Positions 12,640 through 25,765 of a stretch of 64,000 nucleotides of DNA are shown here, piece by piece. Every line of letters starts with the position of its first letter. The stretch's first letter is position 1. Below the pieces are notes generated by a model. The model was given only the letters and a program-made list of their open reading frames with translations. It ran no database searches and was not told the DNA's origin. A program made the translations under genes and the position numbers. The stretch is taken from positions 124,001-188,000 of the forward strand of contig SEMN01000338.1 in the NCBI GenBank assembly GCA_005408345.1, in the 5' to 3' direction. The DNA comes from Macquaria australasica (lineage: Eukaryota > Chordata > Actinopteri > Centrarchiformes > Percichthyidae).

Positions 12640-12890
12640 CTCTGTGAACCATTAATGTCTATAGCAAATTTTGTGCTAATCCATCGACCTGGTGGTGGCG
12701 CTAGAGGAAAAGTCGGGGGATCAACAAAGTCATCAGGATTCATCCTCTAAGCACCAATAATGCCTGTACAAGATTTCATGGCAATTCACCCATTAGTTGT
12801 TGAGATATCCAAAGTGGTGGACTGACTGACCGACAAACTGACAATGGTATACCCGGAGCTACGCTGCTACCGTGACAGAAACAACAACAG
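12640..12890 (-). mobile_element. Fish interspersed repeat, antisense copy
   Basis: Successive words GGTGGCGCTAGAGGAAAAGT, AGGATTCATCCTCT, TTTCATGGCAATTCACCC, TTAGTTGTTGAGATATCC and AAAGTGGTGGACTGACTGAC are the reverse complement of the repeat at 50920-51415 (there GATTGCCATGAAAT, TTCCTCTAGTGCCATCAT). Two partial units of the GATTCATCCTCT module are present, so the internal duplication of this family is retained. I recall the family as abundant in percomorphs but cannot name it. The tail CGGAGCTACGCTGCTACCGTG fits the usual end of such copies. Confidence 0.7.
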
Positions 12891-14477
12891 CATGGAAAAA
12901 AACAAAACAAACATAGCATCTAACCATGCGACAACTGGCACTGTTTTTCTCTGCTTTGCCTTGGGATTGTCAGCCCTTGGTCTTTTGCTTGGTGGAGGTC
13001 ACAAATCAGCCCAACAGATCAGCCGACTAACAGCTGGCTGTCATGTGGGAGTGTATGGGTTAATAATGCAAAATTGGGTAACATTTTTCATGAATGAATA
13101 TCTATAATGTATTATATATACTTAATGTAATTAACACACGCATAATGCATTGGATACAATGCGTAATGTTTTATTAAGAGTTACTATAAAAGTCCATAAA
13201 GCATTATTATTGTATGTCTTATAAATAGTCATAAGGATCGTAATACTGTACAGTATTAAGTAGTAAGCTTGCCTTAACACCCCTATGTCAGCTCATTGTC
13301 TGCTAAAATAAAAATGTAGTGAAAATACCAGAGCTCTGACAGAGGCAGGAGAGGAGCGTCATACCGTTTGTTGGTCCTGACACCCGACTCTTCATTTAAA
13401 AAAATTTGCCTTGATATTGAATGAAAATCTTATAATAAATTTAGAGGCAGCCTTCACAGACGGAAAATTTCTGGAGACATTATGACACAAAATACAACAT
13501 GATGAATGTCAGTGATAGACCTGCTCCTGTTGATTCTTTTCAGGATTCGGAATAAGCATACATGGGGCCTTTCTAGACTGGGACAAGATTTTAAGGTATG
13601 GCATGACTCCAGGCAATGAATTCAAGTCAATAGAGTGTCCTCAAAAGTAACATAACTCCTCATTGTACGTGTTCATTGGTATGTTGGTTAAACCCAAACA
13701 CTAACACCAAAAAGCAATAATCTGAAATCCTCATTACCTACTTTATAAACAAAGAAATAGGGCAAAAGTGTCAAGGTTTAGAAAATGTCACAGTGGACAT
13801 TAGAGCCACACTTCCCCAATGCTTTCTGTCTGCTTATGTTTATACCAGATTTTATTTTCTCCCCTTTCATCATTTGATAAAATAATTCCTACATTGTAAG
13901 AATTCTTACATTGAAGCTCAAACTCCTAAAAACAAAATCAAGGCTGTGAGGATTTTTAAATACAATATGTCTTGTGAGCAAGTTAGGTGTAGAGCTGCAT
14001 ACAGATAAGATGCATAATGAAGCATGATTTCTTTGATTGCAGTATTTTAATATTTTTGGAGATGGGTATTAGCATCAACCCATATTGGAAATTTAATGGA
14101 AATCTTTGATCTGGCTCAGTTTTTCCCATTGCGGCATTTCTTTGACAAGATTCATTGCCAGCCTCTAAAATTTGTAGTTCATGATTTATGGCCGTTATAC
14201 AAAAGATATGGATCATTACTTTACAAAAGCGGCAAAAATGTTTTTGTGTTTCACTTAACTCTCTAAATGGGAAACTTTAGGACCTACATGCAGAGAATTG
14301 TGCTGTGTGTGAAGAGCCCAACGTCTGAGGGACTTAATTTAAGGTTAACTGTATCAAATTTTGTGCAATACATGAAACAGTAACACATGGTTAACAAAGC
14401 AACCTAGTAGTTATAATGTCCTTCCAGTGGAGGACCTGGCCTTCATGCAGCTGAAGTGCCGTCAAAGGGGATGATAG
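12891..14477. other. Non-coding stretch with AT-rich repeat-like words
   Basis: Between about 13090 and 13260, words of the type ATAATGCATT, TTATTAAGAG and TTATAAATAG recur. This resembles the AT-rich block near 3180-3500 and may be another decayed copy. No gene is supported: the minus-strand 77-codon frame at 13983-14216 has no recognisable content. Confidence 0.5.
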
Positions 14478-14889
14478 CTGTGTCCCAACTCCATACTGCA
14501 TGCTCACTCTCAGCATGTTTCTAGTCTGTAGTGTGAAAAACATGTGTACTCAAATTGTCAGTTGTTGATGCACACTATTATCAAACAATGCAATGCACAA
14601 AGGAAATGCAGGTGCTACTCACAGCTGCAAAAAATATTAAATTAATTGTGAATGTTGGTGAGACAGCACCAGAAGGCTCTTGAAAAACAAAGAATTAAAT
14701 TACTGGACAACATTTTGCTTTTTCTTTATGAAGTTTCATTGGCAGTGGGTTTCTACAGTTTCACTGGCGTCTGACAACGGACTAGCTGGATCAATTCTCG
14801 TTACTATAAAATGGTAAAGTATGTTGATTTCTTGTATACATAGTACATATTATATACAGCTAGTGTGTAGTATGGAATTTGGACACAGC
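14478..14889. mobile_element. MITE with 28-bp terminal inverted repeats
   Basis: The left end starts GCTGTGTCCCAACTCCATAC. The right end, reverse-complemented, starts GCTGTGTCCAAATTCCATAC. Over 28 positions the two ends agree at about 23. The 412-bp interior has no coding capacity, as in a miniature inverted-repeat transposable element mobilised in trans. Flanking target-site duplications could not be decided (left ...GATGATA, right ATTGACTT), so hAT versus PIF/Harbinger is left open. GTGTCCCAA-type termini are familiar from fish MITEs, but I cannot name the family. Confidence 0.7.
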
Positions 14890-17800
14890 AATTGACTTCC
14901 CTACTAACCTAAACTGATTTAAAAATACTGATACAGCAGAATACAACAGCAAAATGTACCAGGTAAGTGTAAAGATCAGGTCCTCTCAGGTTTACATAAC
15001 ATGTACACACATGCAAGCATACGCACACACTTTTTTAAAATCAAAATTCTGTTTTTCTTTTATCAGTAGTTGCTAAGCAAAATAAATCTAACAGTCTGCT
15101 TTCTCTTGGTGTGGGTGGTCGGTTTTATATCTTAAGGTTGCAGACAAAATGTATGCAGGTTTAGTTTCCTAAATTAACCTCCTATCAAGCTGTCGAGTAA
15201 TATGAGGCCTTTGGTTTGGCTGAGGAATATACATTCAGCCTACTTGTCACCCCGCTGTGTTCCATTTCTTGCTTAAGAGCAGCAACTTGATGGTAAAATG
15301 TTCCAAATCCTGGTGCCAACTCACCTCTCGGGGGAGACGCACAAATATGGGCTAAGCTCATGTCTTTGATGTCATTACATACTAAGTCAACTCAGTCAAA
15401 CTCAATTATTTCTCTGATCAGGTTGAGTGTCAAAAGGATGTTAGAACACTTCTTTTACTGTAGTATCTCAAGAGCACAGACTGAGACGCCTACTGGCTAG
15501 GCTCTGCTCACATCATTAAGCCCTTAAAGCAATGTAGCACACCGCAAATCAACTGAAACTGCTATCTACAGCCTAAACCAAATGCCACTGAAGGCTGACA
15601 GGGCATAATAGGTGCATTTTAACAGGTAAGAAGGAAGCCCCTGCCCCATCTCTCCCATTACTCTTAAACCTACCCTTCTTTAGTTATCCCAAATTAGTTA
15701 TCTCTTTTTACAGTTTCAAATGTATTCTTATATTATATGGTTTCTCACGTGTGCAGGCATTAAAAAGAATGTGTCTGTACGGAGTGAAGGTTGAGAGGAT
15801 GATACACTAGCAGTCAAAACTGGGGTATTCTGTCCCGCGATACCAAGACTGACATAGGACAGTGTGTCCAAGTTACCCATGTGCCTTAAAAGAAGCTTTT
15901 TGAGGCAGGTCACTTCTTTTTCTCCTTCCAGCACAGCTCGCGGCTTACAAAAGAAAATTCACATCCTTCAGGACATACCACACACATATATGACAAAGCC
16001 TTAAAATTCACACACTGTACACACTCTAACATCACAAAAACATATATACACTTTCAAACTGACACTATCCTGTATGTGCACACACATAAACACACATACT
16101 GCATGTTCACACATCCCTCTAGGGTATGTTGGACTGCTCAGCTAAACCATAAAACCCTGGCTTATCGCCTCTATGGGCCTCCTGGTTCTGCAGTTCTCCA
16201 ATCCATCCCAAGGCTCCTATGATAATCAGCTGTCTCTGTTTGGCCTGAAGTCTGGGTGAATATCCCTAGGTCTAAAGATACGAGATCCAAGCCTAGGCTT
16301 CAAGGTCTCAGTCTGCAAATACAGTGCAGCTAGAGTGAAAAGATGAGCAGATTTGCGAAAGCGTCCATGCTGCATGTGTGAAAACACACCCAGAAGTGCA
16401 CTTGTTTACTGCGAACATAATGAGCAGCATTGGACCTTATAAAAGACTAAGAGGCCCTGGCTTACAGATCAGAGGCACGCGGGGTATCATTTGTCTTAGT
16501 CTAACATCACATGCTGGCTCTCTGCTGAAGGAGAGAAGCATGGAGAGCATGTTGAAGTAAGGGGAATGGGGAGTTGGGGGTTAAGAGAACCAAAATGAAA
16601 AGATAAGCCATATCAAGTGCAGGCTTATCCAACACCCTGCTATAATTGAGACAGCTAATGCATTACAAAGACAGTGTAATCCTAGGTGTCAGAAAGCAAT
16701 TACATGTAGCTAATTACTAAATAATTAACCGGACAGACCAATCTGCAAACTTGCCATGAACTGGGTTTTATGTTTGTCTCTCTTTAGGGTTAAGCCGGAC
16801 GCCTCTGGGTCTCATGACACCGTAGATAGCCCTTAATTACGATGTATTTCCGTAATAGCTGTCAAAATGTACACTCATGTGAGAGACCTTTTCATCAGCC
16901 AGCTTTACCAGAAACTGTTGTTGAAACAAGTCATCCTAGAGATGAAATTGTAATCATACTAGAATGATTATTTAGCACCTGGTACTCATAAATCTGTTAG
17001 TACAAGGAATGATTCATCAAAGGTCAGAGGCCTTATCTAAATCAATTCATGACAAATGCTGTCATTGTAGCTCAGAATAATCCATAGACCTTGCTGTAAA
17101 CAATTGTCATTGGAACTATTTTCTATTGAAGAAATATGTCCCAATGTTGTCCTTTAAAGACCCATAGCTGTTGAGTTTAACTCCTGTTTTTTTTGTTGAC
17201 ATTGGCTTCTCTTCCTCATTGTCTGGGATCCCCCACTGCTGTATGTGTAAAAAAAATAATAATTGCAAAACCAGTCAATTTATTCCTTCAAATATTTTTC
17301 TTTTCTTCTTTCCTTAAAAAATTAAAACCCAATGTGCACATTTGATGAAGGTGACAAGACACGGAAATGATCATTAAGCATTAATATTACATAGAAAGGA
17401 AATATTTCATATTTTATATGTCATATGGGCACTGCATGAACATATACATTATCTTTGTTTACCAAAAAATCATTCACAGACAAGGAAATGAAGAGAAATG
17501 TTACTTACAGTATGTTTATACTCCAGAGGGAACTCCCTGCTACAAACAAACTATTAACATACTCCATCAACAGAAAACCAGTGACTTGAGATTTGAAGGG
17601 GTAGTGCTGCATAAAAAAATACTTTCAACACAAATACAGATATAGAGCATATGAGAATTAATTGCATTTAACCAGGTTCTATAGATGGAAGTACAATAGA
17701 AGTAATGCATCATTTTCTGTAGCAGATTTCTGAAACATCTCATCTGTTCAAAATCACATTTATAAGCAATTCTCATGAAATTAGGATAAGTCATGACGTT

Positions 17801-20800
17801 TCAAACAGATATTCATTCTTTGAGCTGCTAAAGATCTCCAGGACCTCAAACAGAAGATTAGGGTTAACTAATGTCATTTTTCAGTGCTTTGGGCAGCACA
17901 AGCAAAATTGATTTCACCTCCATTGTACTGGTGTAGCAGCAGGAGTCTCCGAGGCAGGTATCTCAAAACCTGGGCACAAAAAACTGAAACTGCCGGATAC
18001 CATTAGTGAGTGAGAAAATATGCTTTATTGTGTGTTGGTGAATTTATCATTTCATACTCTCTTCAATAAAACAATGTAAAGACAATATATGTGAATCACT
18101 GTGATCAACAAATTAAATCAAGACATTGATATGCATGGAAACGTGGCTAGGCTGTCACTTTGTCTAGAAACATTCATTCATCTTAAAAAGAGAATTCCCT
18201 GGCATATTTGTGCTACCATATATTAATATTTTCCACAGATTTTCGATTGTGATTTTGTGAGTTTTCTCTTAGGAAAGCTTCCTGGACTCATTACCAAGCT
18301 GTCAGTACATTATGGTGGGACAACTCTGCTTTTAAGGGGGTGAAAGGAACCAACGTGACATGATTGTTACAACCCCTAACACACCCACACATAATGTATG
18401 ATAATGGATTCTTTCTCGGCCACCCCATTGCCAAGGCACAGTTGGCTGTGCTTTGCGCATTCCACCTTGATTCATTAAAATAAAGGCCTCAAAGTCAAGA
18501 GAAGAGGACGTAAATCATATAAAACATGGAAGAGTACAAGCAGAAACACTTAAAAGAAAAGAAAATGTGAACATGACTAGGATGTTGGGACAGGTTGGCC
18601 TTGACCTCAGGATTAATTTCATACCATATTAACAGAAATCAACCGTGTTCACTGTTAAAACTCCAACCCATGCATAATAATAGCTCTCCAGCTTAACTCC
18701 ACCCAGCCAGAATGTCAGAATCAAGACACTGTGACACACTATGTGTAATTTGTATGGTCCTGATAACCTTTGTGGTAACCGTTCCTTCCCTAGGAGATTC
18801 TACAGGTAGAACACATCCCTAGTCCTTACTGTTCTTTATGTTAATATTATGAGAACAGTCATCCCCTTACCCCACAGTTCAAGGAAAATACTATATTTGA
18901 TCACCTAAAGTGTTTTTTCCTGCACATAATTGTATTTTTCTCTCTCTTTTAATTCTCTACTCCCCTGGAAGTTTCAGCATCTAGGTCAAGGGTATTGGAG
19001 AGAGGCAAATCGCTGTGACTGCGCCATGCAGCTTGCTTCACAGCAAAGATACTTCCAAAGACACAATGACTTTCTCTTATATTTCTGTTCTGTTATCAAT
19101 CTGAGGTAAACTGGAGAAGTAAGATGAATACTTCATCTAATACAAATACACATAACAAGGCCTCTAGGGATCAAAACTCCATTATACTATGAAAAAACCC
19201 CATTGAAATACAGTACTGTGATAATGAGAAAATATATGAAAGAACCAATGATAAAAGAGTGTAAACAGCCAGCCTCCGGAGTCACTCATGCAAGCCCTAT
19301 ACTGTTGCTTTGGCCATATAAATGTGGCACTAACGGCCGCTGATCAAGCTCTAATGGTATTCATAGTTGCCATGGGTCCTTTCACTGAGATATTATTAAG
19401 ATCATTTTTATTCATGATATCCCCCAAATTGTCCTTGGAAGAAACAGCAGATTATGGGAGGCTGCTGACCCGTGGGTTGTGAATAAACATGAAAAACAAT
19501 CAGTGTTCCATTTAAAGGCAGAATGGTGAGCCTCTGGGGTAAGATTGGAGAAGGGAGGGGGGCATCAAAAGAATAATGAAATCATTAGAAATGAATTGAA
19601 GTGAGAATGAATGATGCTAACCTCTAACACTTCATCCAGTTTTGAGCCTCTATATTATGTACATTGAAAATTAGAGGGGTCATTTAACTGTACAATGGAA
19701 GATGCAGTAATGCCTCACTCCGTTTTTTGTTCTCACAGATTTCTAATGATCATAATTACAATAAGCACAACTTACTTTGTGTTTCCTTAGTAACCAGCTG
19801 CTGAGACGTCAGCACTTCAGATGTGACCCACTTCTTTCATTCAGTCTGAAGCACAAGTCAGTTTTGCTGGATTGCTTCCTATGCTTTTTTGTGCATTTCA
19901 CCTTGCTCATAGTTAGTGCACATTTTTAAAATATTTCAATAATTAAAAAGCACACGGACAATATTTGTATAGTCCCCCAGCTTACAACAATATTCTACCT
20001 CTGTTAAAGGCATACAGTATGTGACAACGAGAAACATTTTCAACTATCAACTCAGTATGTCTTATTCTGACATGATACTATATGTAGAGAGATTTTTGGT
20101 GTTTTCTTTTGTTTGTTTGTTTGTTTTTGATACTTTTAAAAGTACAGGTGTAAGCAGAGAACAAAATCAAATACATAATATGAACACTGGTTCAATCCTG
20201 AGGCACTAAGACATCACAGGCATCACCGTTGCCACTCTGTGAGCCACATGAGAGACCAACCACTACTGTTGACTGGCGTAAACAACGAGATTGGATGATT
20301 CTGAAAGAAACCCTGAAATATGTTCAATGACAATGTTCACTGATAACATTTTTAAAATTCTTGCTTTCTATAATTTGTGCTAATGGCAACTATGGTATGA
20401 AGACCATGAAATTGATTTTAAATGGAGCTCATCTCCAATTTCTCAATGACTTCTTGTGATATATAGCCATGCTATAAAATTTAGAATTTTATTTGTATGG
20501 CTTTTGAGGTATCAACCTCCAAGAGGTGTGCTGCTACCCCAATATAATGATGGTGAATGTAATTTTGTTTGTGGCGCCCAAATCACTAAAATTGGCATGT
20601 AGAAATAAAAAGAAAAATCTCTTCAATAACGCCACACATCTCACTCACAACAGATTTAACTGGGACAACTTCTTTGGTAAGAAGTAGTTCCAAAGAAAAT
20701 TGTTCTCATTATCTGTGGATTGTCCAGAGTAACTGGGACATTATTTCTGCATAGAAATTAGGGAAAAAAATATAAATAAATATGATGTTTGTACCACAAA

Positions 20801-20987
20801 CAAAACTGTAATTCACCCTCAGTGTATTAGGCTGACAACAGAAATCTTAGTGATGGATCAGTCAAAATATGGGCATATGAAACCAACAACTATCTGCATG
20901 ACTAGATACCACCAGATATAAGTGAGACATTTTTTTGTTTTTTGTTTTTTTTTTGTTTTGTAATTTTGGTGAATGGATCATTTTAAT
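14890..20987. other. Non-coding single-copy stretch with two conserved-element-like blocks
   Basis: No gene is supported. A CA-rich zone (many ACACAC words) covers about 15980-16115. Two blocks, about 16625-16900 and 19262-19500, have mixed composition, many homeodomain-type TAAT/ATTA words and no low complexity, which is the look of vertebrate conserved non-coding elements (inference only). A (TTTG)4 run is at about 20108-20125 and a T-rich run at about 20930-20960. Confidence 0.45.
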
Positions 20988-20992
20988 GTAAG
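20988..20992 (+). repeat. Target-site duplication GTAAG, left copy
   Basis: GTAAG sits immediately before the TG that opens the LTR and is repeated exactly at 21608-21612, immediately after the closing CA. Confidence 0.85.
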
Positions 20993-21607
20993 TGTAAGGG
21001 CAAAATGTATCTTTTCCTTTTTACTAGATATGTTTAGTGTGATGAATTTCTCTCTTTATGTCCACTGGATATGTTTAGTGTGATAACTTGTTTTTCTAGT
21101 CAATCAGTCTTAATTCTGTATACTCAGATAATTTCTGTCTCGGGTCATCTCTGTTTAAGGTACATTGGTATCTTGGTTGGTTACGGCGGGAGGACAAATT
21201 GTTTGTAATCAGGGGAAAAGACAGCTGCAGTCTGGGGAAAGTCTGCCCTGGGTTTCCAGCCTTGGGCAGGAAAACTTAGCTGGAGACAGACTATCTTTGT
21301 TAGAGGTGATTCTGTACTCTGATATGTCTGTCTGTGGATTGTAAGGTTATAAGTATGTGACAGCAGCTTTCCTTCTTGATCAGACGCTTCATATGCATTT
21401 TGGTGTATGATCTCTGTCCTTCAGCTGAAATCGGATTGACTCTGTGTGCTCGCCTGCTCTCCCTTTCATTTACTTTTTTTATTCTTATTTACCATTTCAT
21501 CTGATTGTTTCATTCTTTTCTTAATTAAATATACAAAAGACAACGGCTTGTTGGATCTTCATTTTATTTGCTCACTTCTTCAAAGGAAATACACAAATTC
21601 CACCACA
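20993..21607 (+). mobile_element. Solo LTR of an endogenous LTR retroelement, 615 bp
   Basis: The block opens TGTAAGGGC, closes ACCACA (TG...CA termini) and is flanked on both sides by the identical pentamer GTAAG. No primer-binding site or internal coding region follows, so this is a solo LTR left by recombination between two LTRs. Promoter-like features read on the + strand: TTATAAG at 21347-21353 and an ATTAAA poly(A)-type signal at 21524-21529, giving a plausible U3-R-U5 order. The U3 side contains the 17-mer GATATGTTTAGTGTGAT twice (21027-21043 and 21068-21084), like duplicated enhancer modules. A 5-bp duplication fits Gypsy, Copia or ERV-type integrases, so the superfamily is not assigned. 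No coding content remains. Confidence 0.85.
21027..21084 (+). repeat. Direct 17-bp repeat within the LTR (41-bp period)
   Basis: GATATGTTTAGTGTGAT occurs exactly at 21027-21043 and 21068-21084. Its position in the 5' part of the LTR, upstream of the TATA-like box, is where duplicated enhancer elements are usually found in LTR retroelements. Any enhancer role is inference. Confidence 0.8.
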
Positions 21608-21612
21608 GTAAG
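21608..21612 (+). repeat. Target-site duplication GTAAG, right copy
   Basis: Exact match to the pentamer at 20988-20992. The pair defines the LTR boundaries to the base. Confidence 0.85.
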
Positions 21613-24600
21613 CTGTGAACTTCACTTCTTCATTATCTTCGCTGTAGGTTATTCATTCCCCTCATTTGTTTTCTCCATTTGCTCTGATGAAAGTATCTCA
21701 AAGAAGTTTCTAAACTGCCACATTTGTGCTGTGTTTTCTTCTTAAGAGGGAGAAACGTATTGATTTTGTTGGTGATGACGTGACCTCTCCTCTGCTGCCA
21801 ATATCAAACCAAACTTTTGCTACCAGCTTTTTTGCTACCTCTTCAGATCTCCATGCGAGGGTTTTCCAATCTGTCAAATAAGTGATTTTACATCCGCTGT
21901 AAGACCAAAACATTTCTGATCTTCCCCTACAGCATCGACCCAACAGACCACGCAGGTCAGCTTGTACTGCTCCTCTTATTGTTCCCAGAATAAACCCCAA
22001 ACATGGCTGAGCTGCTTGTAGCTACTATGCTGCACATATCTTGAACAAATTCCAGAAGATCTAAAACACTCATTAATGTTGAATCAAGGCTAGAAGTGTT
22101 CATCAGTGCTTTTAATTAAACATTGGGCTGATTTTAAAGCTGAACCATAAAGTTTATTTTATTCCTTCACCGTCTTCTTTTCATGTTTTCTTAACTGTTT
22201 ATTTTTCTTTACATCTGTCATTTATTCTGTTATTTGTTCATTGTCTTGACATGTTTGTGTCTGCTTTCAGCACTTTAGTGTGTTCAGTAGTATGATAACA
22301 TACCCAGAAGAGATGGTTATGTAATACACCGAGACTAAAAATGCATCCTGTTGCTTTATGGAGATAAATTGGACAGTAATTTGTCTTTATGGGAATAAAT
22401 CATTCTGTGTTAACCCTGCCCTTCAAAGTCTGTAAACTTTTGGTTTAAAATAAGAGAGAAGCACAGACATGTGTGCCTGATGGAATCAAGAGGAGACTGG
22501 GTTTGGCTGTATTGTCGACTAGAGTTTGAATCTGTCCTCCACCTTTACTTATTGAAAGAGAAAGGGATAAACAAGTGGAACGGCTGCCTGTAGGCACAAA
22601 CCGTTCAGAAATATCCATAGAGAGACAGAGGCAAAACTAGCAGGAGGGCAGGGAAAGAGGTTGAGTGACAATTCAGAGAAAGAGCAAACAGAGCACAGGG
22701 ATGCAGGCAGGTGACTCTCACTCTTTGAAAGTCTGTCTCCTGCAAACAAATTGAGCTGCAGCCATGCACCTAGGCACAGTAACAAGAGGCTTTTTGTCTT
22801 TTAGATCTTGACAGTTGAGTTGAGAGCTAGGCTTAGGGCACGGAGTTGGCAGTTACCGTGTCGAGCTGTTATGTATTTCCCATCTGCGCTTTCCAATAAC
22901 ATGGGAGAGACAGGAAAGGGCCTGGTGTCAGGAGATACAGGGTAAAACTGGCTGCTGAAACGACCAACGATCAGCGATAAAGGCACTCTCAGCTTGTGCA
23001 CCAGCCATTAAAGCTCACTCAGGCAATTAACTGTTTATCTCCCACATGCTGGATGTGGGGGTTAAAGGAAGGGGGTTAAACTGCAGCTGAGATTGTACTT
23101 AGCATTTTAGACAGTTAACCTCACTGTGTATATCTCAAGGGCTTTATGTTTCCATTATGGCCTTTTTACACAATACTGTGTGTTCAGTAATGTATGCGCA
23201 CATCACGGCACTTGATTAAAACATAATAGAATGTAAAAGAAAAGGCCCACAATATAGAAAAATGCAGTGAGAACATTACGGGAGAAGATTGCGTGCATAT
23301 AATGATGAGAACAAATATATTAGTCTTTTACTTTCTACAGAGGCTTTCTAGTTATATAAGTTAGGTAGGTTTGCATGAGTAGACGGAGGTACAGATAGTT
23401 ATTCAGACATTTAAGGCTCATGGAATCATGTGCAATCACTGGTAAAATTGTTTTGCATAAACACAATTGCAATATTAATTTTAACAAGCACCTGCTACCT
23501 GCTCTGCATTTTCAAAATCCCTCTTGGGAAACAGCTATTTAAACAGCTATTATTTTGCACGTGTGTGGGTAAATGGGGTTGTGTGTGTATCTATGGAAGT
23601 GGTGGCTGTATGACAATATATTTTGTATCTCTATATGTACTGTCTGCATTTGCATCTGTTACTCGGAATCTGCATCCGATCCTGAGGTTTGCAAATGCAT
23701 GCTCAGTATGCCTTTTTATTTCTCTGGTAATATGAGAATAACGACAGCTTGGGGGCCTGATGAAACTGACCTTGGTGTTAATGAGCTTCTCACAGACAGA
23801 CAGCGGTCCTCTATGCACCTTAATTGACACGGCACCCCTGCTTGCGCAGTACCACTTACCTGTGTCAATCTTAAGAAGACTTCTCAGCCCATATCTGCCA
23901 TAGCCATTTGTTCCAGCCACCCTCTCAAGGGATGCAACAGCATTCTCATCATCCTCTCTTTAGTGCTTTTCTATTTATTCCATCATTGGATGCTGCCCTA
24001 TTTTTAATTTATATTTTTTCACAGTTGTGTGCCCGGGATAAATTAATGCACTTTGTGGATTGTGTTCAACAATGAGCACAACAATTGTAAAAGTAATCAT
24101 TTGGAGCTGGTGAATTGGATAAAACTTTTGAATGTGTGATAAGCTCAGAAAGTATAGTTGTTTTCAAATGAATACAACAACACAATTCTCAAAGAAAAAA
24201 AGCCCATTTTGGTGTTCAGCCAAGTATACTTTTAGGTAAACTTGTTCTGACCCTGAGGCTTGTCGATTCCATTATGCTCCATATTTGTAATATATTGCCT
24301 TTATACAAATTCTCCTGTACACATACACTACATGTTAACTATTTTTTTCTGAATGCCATCGTTAAATTTCCCCTTGCAAGCCCTTATAAACATCACAGAG
24401 GAGCTGTGGGGTCTGCTTGTGTGTGCAATCACATGTGCGCATGTAGATATGCATGTCTTGTGCAGCCAGTGAGGATAATTCATATTTTATGGACAGAACA
24501 AGTCAAGTGTGTAAAGTTCAGCAGAAACATCAAAGAAAATGAACAGAGGCAATGACATTTTAATCGAAATGACCACCCATGTAAAAATAGCATTGTTGAC

Positions 24601-25765
24601 AGAGGCATTTCATTTATCCATTACATATTTTTTGTAACCCCAACCACTCATTGTTCCAGGGAAGACAAATGGATCTTTGTTTGCACATGAAGGTCATATA
24701 TATAGAGAAACAGGGAGAACAAATGGCCTGATGTACATGAGACAAAAACAACACAAATTAGCCAATTTTAATCTGTATATAAAGTGAAGAATACTATTTT
24801 ATTGTATTTCTATATTATAAAACATTTTCTAATGGTTCCTTGCAGCCATGCGAGTATCCACTGCAGCTTGTTAGTTTATATCTTGGTACTTATCCAGTGT
24901 ATTGAACAAGTCAAACAACAGACGACATCCTTATGAGCAATTCTGATACATACCCAAAACTGTAATAACTAAATGCAAATGTTCTTCAAATGTCAAAATT
25001 ACAATGAGAAGGTGGACTGTAATATCTCTCAATGATGTGTTTTATTAATTTTATTCAAATATAAAGGGACCTTCACATCAGAGACATTCGAACATAGCTG
25101 CGTATAATAATTATTTCATATCTCTGAAAATATCACTTTCATATGGGGGTAAGAGTAAGGTGCCTCTGGCTGTGAGGCAAGTTGGTCATGGGTTTTTGGA
25201 CCATTCTTTGAACATCAATCACTGCCTGACACTGGGGGGAGCATTGCTGCTCTCCACATCAGTCACTGACTCCCTCCTGCCCTTAACACTGCAGCACAGG
25301 ACATGTTCATGCACTATCAAAGTCAGAGAGCTCCAGTCTGATGACAGTAATGGCTGAAGATGGGAGTGTAAATGGTGAGAGAAAAAGAGAGATTATGTTC
25401 CTGTTCAGAATTTTAATGTACAGTATATACCTTTAGTGAGGGAGGACACTTAGAATTGTATGTATTTGACAAGTATTACATGATTGAACAGGTGCTATTC
25501 AAATATTTTCTTAAATACTAGCTGTTAAAGATGCATAACATCATAACCAACTGCATTTAATAACCGGCCCCTGAATATTTCATTCTACATAGAATAAGTC
25601 AATTTGTACAATTTTGTGTTGCACAAGCTTTCCCTGGCTGAATACGGGGCATAATTTACCTAGAAAGCAGACATTTTGTGGACAAGTAATGAAAATGGCT
25701 TTCCATGTTTTAATCTGCATTAGCAATGACCTCACTTAATTTGAGCTAACGCTGTCTTTTTGAGT
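21613..25765. other. Non-coding stretch, nothing decisive
   Basis: The minus-strand 96-codon frame at 21710-22000 and the overlapping frames near 23430-23920 (84-109 codons on both strands) show no recognisable domain. Codon-sized openness on both strands at once argues for chance. No repeat family is recognised, and no RNA gene is seen. Confidence 0.45.
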
